From Sesamum alatum (lineage: Eukaryota > Streptophyta > Magnoliopsida > Lamiales > Pedaliaceae), in assembly GCA_034509735.1 (NCBI GenBank), contig JACGWO010000004.1, positions 12,195,395 through 12,259,394 on the forward strand: a DNA stretch of 64,000 nucleotides, in the 5' to 3' direction. The position numbers and the translations under genes were made by a program. Below the pieces are notes generated by a model. That model was not told the origin of the DNA. It did not search any database and saw nothing but the letters and a program-made list of their open reading frames with translations. Positions 57,774 through 64,000 of this stretch are shown here, piece by piece. Within the stretch, counting starts at the first letter, position 1; every line of letters starts with the position of its first letter.

Positions 57774-59227
57774 TCAACGAAACCGTTGAGGAAGGCCGTT
57801 TTTCACGTCCATCTGCCATATTTCATAGTCATACCATGCTGCTATGGCAAGCAGGATCCGAATGGACTTAGCCATGGCTACTGGCGAGTAGGTATCCTCA
57901 AAATCGACCCCGGGTCGTTGAGTGTATCCCTTGGCTACAAGCCTAGCCTTAAAGGTTGTGACTTCTCCATCAACGCCGAGTTTGCGCTTGTAGACCCACT
58001 TACAGCCCACTGGCTTAACACCTTTCGGTGGATCTACAAGTCTCCAAACTTGGTTCTCGCTCATGGAGTCCATTTCGGTCTTCATGGCCTCAAGCCATTT
58101 CCCGGAGTCGATGTCAGACATCGCTTCCCCGTATGTCTTAGGATCGTTATCCAGAAGATCGGTCGCACCTAGAAACCCATATCTCACTGGAGGTCTGGAT
58201 TCTCTAGTGGACCTACGGAGGACGAGAACGTCAGTGGTGACTGTGGGCGCTGACTGTATCGGAGCCGGCGGTTCTGGGGCCGGGACTGGCCTTTCTTGAG
58301 GTTGTCCTTCATGCCTAGCATGTTGGACTTCTCTAGGTTGGTCAGCCCTCCGTGCGTTAATCCTAAATCCTCTTGGTGAGGTTTCCGCGGCTATTTCTGA
58401 TGGCTGAGTTCCATCACTTGATTCCTCAAGGATCAGCTCATCAGGTTGGATATCCTCCGGGAAGCCTTGCTCCAAGAATACTACATTCCTTGAAACAAAT
58501 ACCTTTTGTTCCAAAGGGTCATAAAAGTAATAACCCGCAGTTTCTTTAGGGTATCCAACGAACCTGCATAGGCTAGACCTGGATTCTAGCTTATCTCCCA
58601 CTAACCTCTTGACGTATGCGGGGCTGCCCCACACTTTCAAGTAGTTGTAGGACGCAGGCTTCCCGTGCCATATCTCATATGGCGTTTGGGTCAATGCATT
58701 GGTAGGCGCCAAAATTCAACAACTTGGCTGCCGTTTCTAATGCATAACCCCAAAACGATAAGGGCAATTTGGTAAAACTCATCATGGACCGAACCATGTC
58801 CAACAGGGTTCGGTTCCTCCTTTCAGAGACGCCATTTAACTGTGGTGTTCCGGGAGGTGTCCATTCCGATATTATACCATTTTCTTTTAGATAATCTAGG
58901 AATTCGGCACTAAGGTATTCACCGCCTCGGGTCTGACCGTAGGACTTTAATTTTGCAGTTGGTCTGGTTCTCCACTTCAAGCCTGAATTCTTTAAACCTC
59001 TCAAGAGCTTCAGACTTGTACCTCATCAGGTAAACATAACCGTACCGTGAATGGTCATCGGTGAAGGTTATGAAGTAGGAGAACCCACCTCGGGCCTGCG
59101 TCCTTAGTGGTCCACATACGTCTGTATGGACCAAGTCCAACAGACCTGTGGCAAGCCTACTTTGTCCTACAAAGGGCTTCTTGGTCATTTTCCCTCTTAG
59201 ACAAGATTTCACAAGTTGGTAGATCAC
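57774..59227 (-). pseudogene. E7: integrase, linker and RT N-terminus, frameshifted
   Basis: The integrase core reads HTDVCGP and FSYFITFTDDHSRYGYVYLM. A one-base gain in a G run near 58926 breaks the LRSD motif, and an A-run gain near 58710 breaks the next block. From 58712 an open frame reads TPYEIWHGKPASYNYLK through the Pro-rich linker and CKWVYKRKLGVDGEVTTFKA to WQMDVKNG. There, at about 57797, an extra T shifts out of frame just after the first RT Asp. All these breaks are length changes in short runs. Confidence 0.9.
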
Positions 59228-60606
59228 TCAAGTCCCCAACCTCTAGGTTCTTTGAGTCTACCAACCTTTTCATCCTATCTTGGGATATGTGACCTAGCCT
59301 AGCGTGCCACAGATGTGCGTTCCCGTTATTATCTAATTTCCGTTTGTGTTGAGCGTTAAGAACGAAATTCGTTTGTTGCAAGATATAGAGCCCGTTGTGC
59401 AATGTACCAAGTAGATGAGCAATTCCACACCTCATCAAATAAAAGCAATTTTTATTGATTCTGAACTCATAACCACTATTGTCCAACAATGGAATGGAAA
59501 TGATGTTCTTAATCATACTAGGTACAAAATAAACCTGCTCTAATTCTATGCTAATGGTATCACTAATCACTAAAGTGGCGGATCCTACTGCTTCTGCCGA
59601 GATGGCCTTGCCATTTCCAAGCTTCAGGATCATGTCCCCGCTACTTAGTTTTCTGCTTCTTTTCAGCACCTGCAAATCATTGCAAATGTGAGCTCCACAG
59701 CCGGTATCCAATACCCAAGAGGCAGAATTAGTGACCATATTAACCTCAATCACATATATACCTTGGTTTGAGAAGAGTTTGGGGCACTCTCTCTTCCAAT
59801 GCCCTTTCTCACGGCAGTTGATACATATGTCATATGCCTTTGACTGTTGCTTGGAGACAACCTTTCCCCTCTTTGGCAATGGGAACACTCTGAGTGTTCG
59901 TAGCTGCTATGACGGCTTTTCCTTCCCCTTCTTCTTTTTCCAACGTCCGGCACCCTTGCCTTTCGTCTTGGAAGTTGAAGCACCTCCAAACAATACCGAA
60001 GGCGTGGACTTCTTAGTCGTTGCCTCGTATTGCACCAACATATTGATCAACTCATGAATGCCCTTCTCAAGTGCATTCATGTTATAGTTGACGATAAATT
60101 GGTCGAAGGAGGGTGGGTAGTGACTGAAGGATCACATCTATGTACGTTTCGTTATCGAGACCTGCCTTTAGGTCCTCGAGCTTTTCCACTAGGGTAAGCA
60201 TTTTTAACCCCATGCTCTTGTACAGAGGATCCTTCTGTCATTTTAGTTCCAAAGAATGCCTTGGTCGCGACATACCTAGTATGCCGGTCCGGGACTGCAT
60301 AGCAATCCTTAAGGCGAGCCATAATGGAAGGGACATCGTCTAGCCTTTCATATTGCTTCTGAATCTCATTGGTCATCGAAGCAAGTATGACGCTACGACC
60401 TTCCGGTTATCCTTATGCCAAGTCTCGAACGTCTCACGTTCTTCTGGCGTGGATCCTTCCGGCAAGGTCCTAGGGAGAGGCTCGTCCATGACGTAGCCTT
60501 GGTTCTCGTAATCTAGGACTATCCTGAGATTGCGCAACCAGTCGTTGTAATTTGTTCCATTGAATTTGTTTGTCTCAAGAATGGTGGAAAGTGGGTTCTT
60601 AGACAT
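59157..60606 (-). pseudogene. E7: gag, protease and integrase zinc module, frameshifted
   Basis: It starts MSKNPLSTILETNKFNGTNY at 60606. Shifts lie near 60402 (T lost), 60205 (T gained), 60117 (T gained) and in the Lys-rich region near 59930. A 17-bp loss near 59870 lies between CTTTCCC repeats. The CCHC knuckle CINCREKGHWKREC is intact at 59784-59825 and the protease DTG at 59706-59708. A T gained near 59210 breaks the frame right after the zinc module Cys. Confidence 0.9.
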
Positions 60607-62963
60607 TTTAAAATCTATATGTAGAAAAACAACGCGCGATCAGCAGAGAGTAAAGACGGTGGTTTGATAAAAAATAATTAAATGCTTGGTCTTTAGTCAT
60701 TTAATCCTCCCACTATTTATACGAAAACACGGTACTCTCAAACGTGATTTTCGGGAAATCCTTTCCTAGTGGGCTTGGGATCCACAGCGATTTTTCCCAT
60801 ACCCCGCTTTTACGATTCGCATGGAAAAGATCCTGTGGGAGGTATTCCATACCATTCTCGTTCCACGAGATTCCCAAGATTATTGCCTCACCCTTTTGCA
60901 TGATCCCGAGGACTCCAAGCGAATCATGCTAATTGGGCGTTAGACCTGACCCAATCGACCGAGCCATGGACCCACTAGTACCCCACGACTCGTGAGACAG
61001 GTAACAGCAGCCCATTTTTCGTTCATGACACAATGCAGCTTCTTTTAAGTACAATAACGTGCCACGACTCGTGAGACCACGCTATTGACCTAAAACAGCT
61101 TCCTCACTGTGCCATGGATTGGAAGGCATGGACAAACTCCTAGAGTTCATGTCCACTTTATCTAGGGTCTAATATTTCAACATTGGTCCAACCAATGTGA
61201 GAGTAGTGAATGACCGAGATCTCATAATATATCCATACATTCATCCATAATGCATAAATAAAATCCATCCATAGCAGTTATATGATAAATAAAAGCCATT
61301 CATCCATCATAATAACCACATGCAAAATTAAAGCCTAGCACGCCCCTGTTGGATGATCACGAGCCCAAATCCTATGCGACCCACTGAGCCCGCAGTGGAT
61401 CTATGGTCAATCTAGGGTTGGTCCTATACTATTACAATAATAGTAACCCAATCATCATGCTGATGGGGCCTTGGTCTCTTTGTCTCTTTCTTCACTTCAT
61501 GGAAAACGCCAAGGGACCTCCGGTCTGGGCTCTCCATGTGGTCCTTCCTTCTTCTCCACCAATTACAAAAAATGGAAACCTCACTCCTAGTCTACTCTCA
61601 TTACATATTAAAAAGTAGAAACCCCAGCGAAAACCCGGGGGGAGTACATAAGGAGGGAGGTAGAAAGCCTTATTATTCCAAGGCACTAGAAAGAGAGAAG
61701 GAGAAAGCAGTTAAAGAGGCACACAGGCCCAACAGAAAATTAAACCATACATCCGGTCTAGGGCTCGTGATCATCCATTTCCATCCAACACACATAATCA
61801 CATGATCCAATCACATAATTACAATATACCAATAATTCATGATTTCCAATCATAATAATCCAAAACAGAAATAAATGATCATGTGCGCAACGTGTGAAAA
61901 ATAAAACACAAATATTGGTAATAATATTTTCTCGTTTTAGGAAAACCTTTCCTCATTATTTTAAGTAAAATAACCCGGGATTCCAAATCCAATTTATTTT
62001 AACTCCTAAAATAATGTCTTTAGGAATTTAGGCAAAATTGAACCCAAAAAACGAATTTTCAGAATTAATTCAAAATTAAACTGAAAAGTAAATAATAAAT
62101 AAAAAATAATAATGCTAGGGTTTCAAAAACCCTAGCTGCAGCAGCCGCGACCGCCGCCACCGGCAGCAGCCGGCAGGCCGTGCGCGCAGGGCAGCAGGCC
62201 CAGCGTGCCGCCCTGCGCGCGCGCAGGCACTGCCTGGCCGGGCGCGCGCGCGCAGGCCCCTTGCCTGCGTGCGCGCGCGCCTGGCCGGCAGCGCGCTGCG
62301 CGGCCTGGTGTTCCGGCAGGCCGTCGCGCGCGCAGGCTCCTCTGCCTCGCGCGCGCCGGCCTGTTGGTCGCCAGCCGCGTGCCTGCGCTGCGCAGTGCGC
62401 GCGCGCGCAAACGCGCACTGGGCACGCCCGCCGGGCGCGCGCGCGCAGACGCCTCCGTCTGCGTGCCCGTGCGCCCTTGCAGCGCGCTGGTGCCGTCCGC
62501 GCTCGGGCTCTCTGCCGACAGCCTTGCGCGCGCGCGCGCATGAGCGCGCCTACCGGCCGCGCGCGCGCAGACACCCTCGTCTGCCCCGCGCGCGCGGCTG
62601 GAGGCGCCCCCTTGCGCGCGCGCCCCGCGCGCAGCCATCCTGGCTGCGCGCTGCCCCTGCGCGGCCGGCTGGGCGGGCGCGCGCAGGCTACCCTTGCCTG
62701 CGCGCGTCTGCCCTGCCGGCAGCGCTCGGCTGCTCGCGGCCAGCCTTCCCGGCTGGCCGCTGTGGCGTTTCTCGTTTTTAGTTCAAATTTTCCCGTTTCC
62801 CAAGAAAAACAGAAAAATACCAATATTCAGAATTTCACACGAATTAAAAGCAATAAAACAACATGCTTTAATAATCAAGAAAATCAAGATTCAATTAAAA
62901 CATGCTCAAAACACGTTTCATGCTTAAAACGCACATAAACCCTAGGCCTATACACCGAACCGG
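60607..62963 (-). other. E7 leader
   Basis: It has the same ordered parts as E5: a palindrome pair at 60984-60994 and 61063-61073, a hairpin at 61381-61398 (CCACTG, AGCCCG, CAGTGG on the plus strand) and the GC-rich hairpin array at 62132-62766. No supported coding sequence. Confidence 0.75.
62132..62766 (-). repeat. GC-rich array of purine-loop hairpins in the E7 leader
   Basis: In element sense: 62445-62462 is GCAGACG, loop GAGG, CGTCTGC. 62567-62584 is GCAGACG, loop AGGG, TGTCTGC, closing with a G-T pair that is G-U in RNA. A GCAGGC stem with loop AAGGG lies near 62256-62272. A GCAGGC stem with loop AAGGGTA lies near 62683-62701. Size and position match E5. Confidence 0.78.
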
Positions 62964-62975
62964 GCTCTGATACCA
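62964..62975 (-). other. E7 primer binding site for tRNA-iMet
   Basis: TGGTATCAGAGC on the minus strand, one base after the 5' LTR end, continuing CCGGTTCGGTG. Confidence 0.93.
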
Positions 62976-62976
62976 C

Positions 62977-64000
62977 TGAAAGGAATTGTGGATCGTCCCG
63001 GGAAAAGCGCGAATGCGGAAGCGCGGTATAATTAAAAAATAAATGCGGAATTTAAACATGCTTTTGAATTATAACACGTTTCAAAGGGTGTGCCTTTGAA
63101 ATTTCCCGGGTGTTCGGTGTATCTCATGAATAAATCACATAAAAGAATCATGGAGGCCATAGGGTAGAAAATTAAAAGGGACGAAAATAATAAACGAGAC
63201 CTACCCGTTGTCGTTTTCGTCTTCAACGGCTACACGCGTTGTTCCCGTTTTGCACCAAGATCTCGTTCTTGAGACCCTCCAAATCGTGACACACGATCCA
63301 CCCACGTATCTTGTACGTCGTGCTAGCAACGAACAAGTTAATATGTTGGAGTGGATGAATCAACAACACGTTATGAATTAACGGTATTGATTCATCAAGT
63401 TCTAATGTTCGAAGAACAAGAGAACAAAGAAAATAATTTTTCTTGGAGTGTGAGAGAGAGAGAGGGCGGACGAGATGGAGGGAGAGAGAGCCGAGTGTGT
63501 GTGTGTGTTGTGTGTGTTGGAATTTCATCATCCTCCAACTTGTAGGATGCTAGGGGTTTATATAGAAGAGGAGTTTAATCCTCTTTAAACTCCTTCTTTT
63601 AAGAACTCTAATTTGACTAGGATTTTAACCTAGTCAAAGTCCTAGTCAAAGTAGTGTTTTGACCTAGTCAAAACAATCCTAGCCATCCATCTCTCCCATT
63701 GATCTCAACCGTTGATTTAATTTAATTTAATGGAATATTTAAACCTATTTAAATATTTCCAAGAGGCTAAAATAAATATTATTTAAGCCCATTAAATAAA
63801 TCCCTTTGATAAATCTAATTTATCAATTTAATTCCTTATATCTAATAGAAGGAATTATTTCTCCAAGAAAAATAAAGGACCCGATTAAATCCAATTTAAT
63901 CATTCCTTCACTCCAATATTTAATTCTTAATTAAATTTCTAAATGTGTGTGGATAGTGTGTGACTCTTTAGGTTCACCTTTCAGCTAGACTTGGTCGGAT
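62977..64000 (-). repeat. E7 5' LTR, truncated by the window end
   Basis: It matches the first 1 kb of 54573-56549 with scattered substitutions and indels. The TATA box is at 63557-63564 (minus), with TTGAC cores at about 63612-63672 and CT/GT-rich microsatellites at about 63455-63520. Confidence 0.93.

Larger units (their letters stand above)
54573..64000 (-). mobile_element. E7: family C Ty1/copia element, running off the window
   Basis: The 3' LTR is 54573-56549, the internal region 56550-62976, and the 5' LTR starts at 62977 and is cut by the window end. The left TSD is AAAAT; the right one is outside. It is nested in the E6 leader and is therefore younger than E6. gag-pol is E5-like, with about ten one-base indels, one nonsense change and a 17-bp loss. 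Confidence 0.94.

Overview
The window looks like nuclear DNA of a flowering plant, most likely a eudicot; the species cannot be named. The evidence is a pile of Ty1/copia LTR retrotransposons primed by initiator methionine tRNA, MITEs with MULE-type and hAT-type target duplications, a CACTA-type end, and one plant-like oligopeptide-transporter (OPT) exon. Nearly all of the window is transposable element. The names E0-E7 (elements), S1-S2 (solo LTRs) and families A, B and C are mine. A, B and C are related long-LTR (about 2-2.3 kb) copia families with alignable gag-pol. They share LTR starts TGTT(A/G)GAATAGGTGA and the polypurine tract AAGTGGGAGAT.

Layout. 1-1541: end of an unrelated old copia element, E0 (+). 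1542-11375: E1, complete family A element (-), TSD ATTGC, inserted in E0. About 11381-17716: E3, old 5'-truncated element (+) with a 392-bp MULE-type MITE in its LTR. 17717-21404: the only stretch that is not mostly retroelement, holding the OPT exon (-) and a 894-bp hAT-type MITE. 21410-23622: S1, solo family A LTR, TSD AAAGA. 24522-25567: internally deleted LTR. 25568-46417: an old minus-strand family C LTR piece split by two complete plus-strand elements, E4 (25631-35218, TSD ATTCG) and E5 (35622-45878, TSD ACAGG). 46420-47225: a leader scrap, a CACTA-type end and two exons of a broken coiled-coil gene. 47290-50771: an LTR fragment split by S2 (47822-49793, solo family C LTR, TSD TCATC). 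50772-54572: E6, 5' LTR and leader of a family A element (+). 54573-64000: E7, family C element (-) inside the E6 leader and running off the window.

E5 is the youngest copy. I found only length differences between its LTRs, and gag, protease, integrase, RT and RNase H are all present, split by a few one-base indels. E1, E3 and E4 have each lost the first part of RT.

The least explained signals are structural and lie in cis. (1) The LTRs carry runs of short perfect palindromes, each centred on TGG (sometimes TTG or TAG), with different arms in each palindrome. (2) The leaders carry a GC-rich array of short hairpins with purine loops, and two stems covary. (3) The leaders also carry a pair of CACGAGTCGTG odd palindromes about 80 bp apart and a hairpin with loop CGGGCT. 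These recur across families A, B and C and are the best candidates for an undescribed system.
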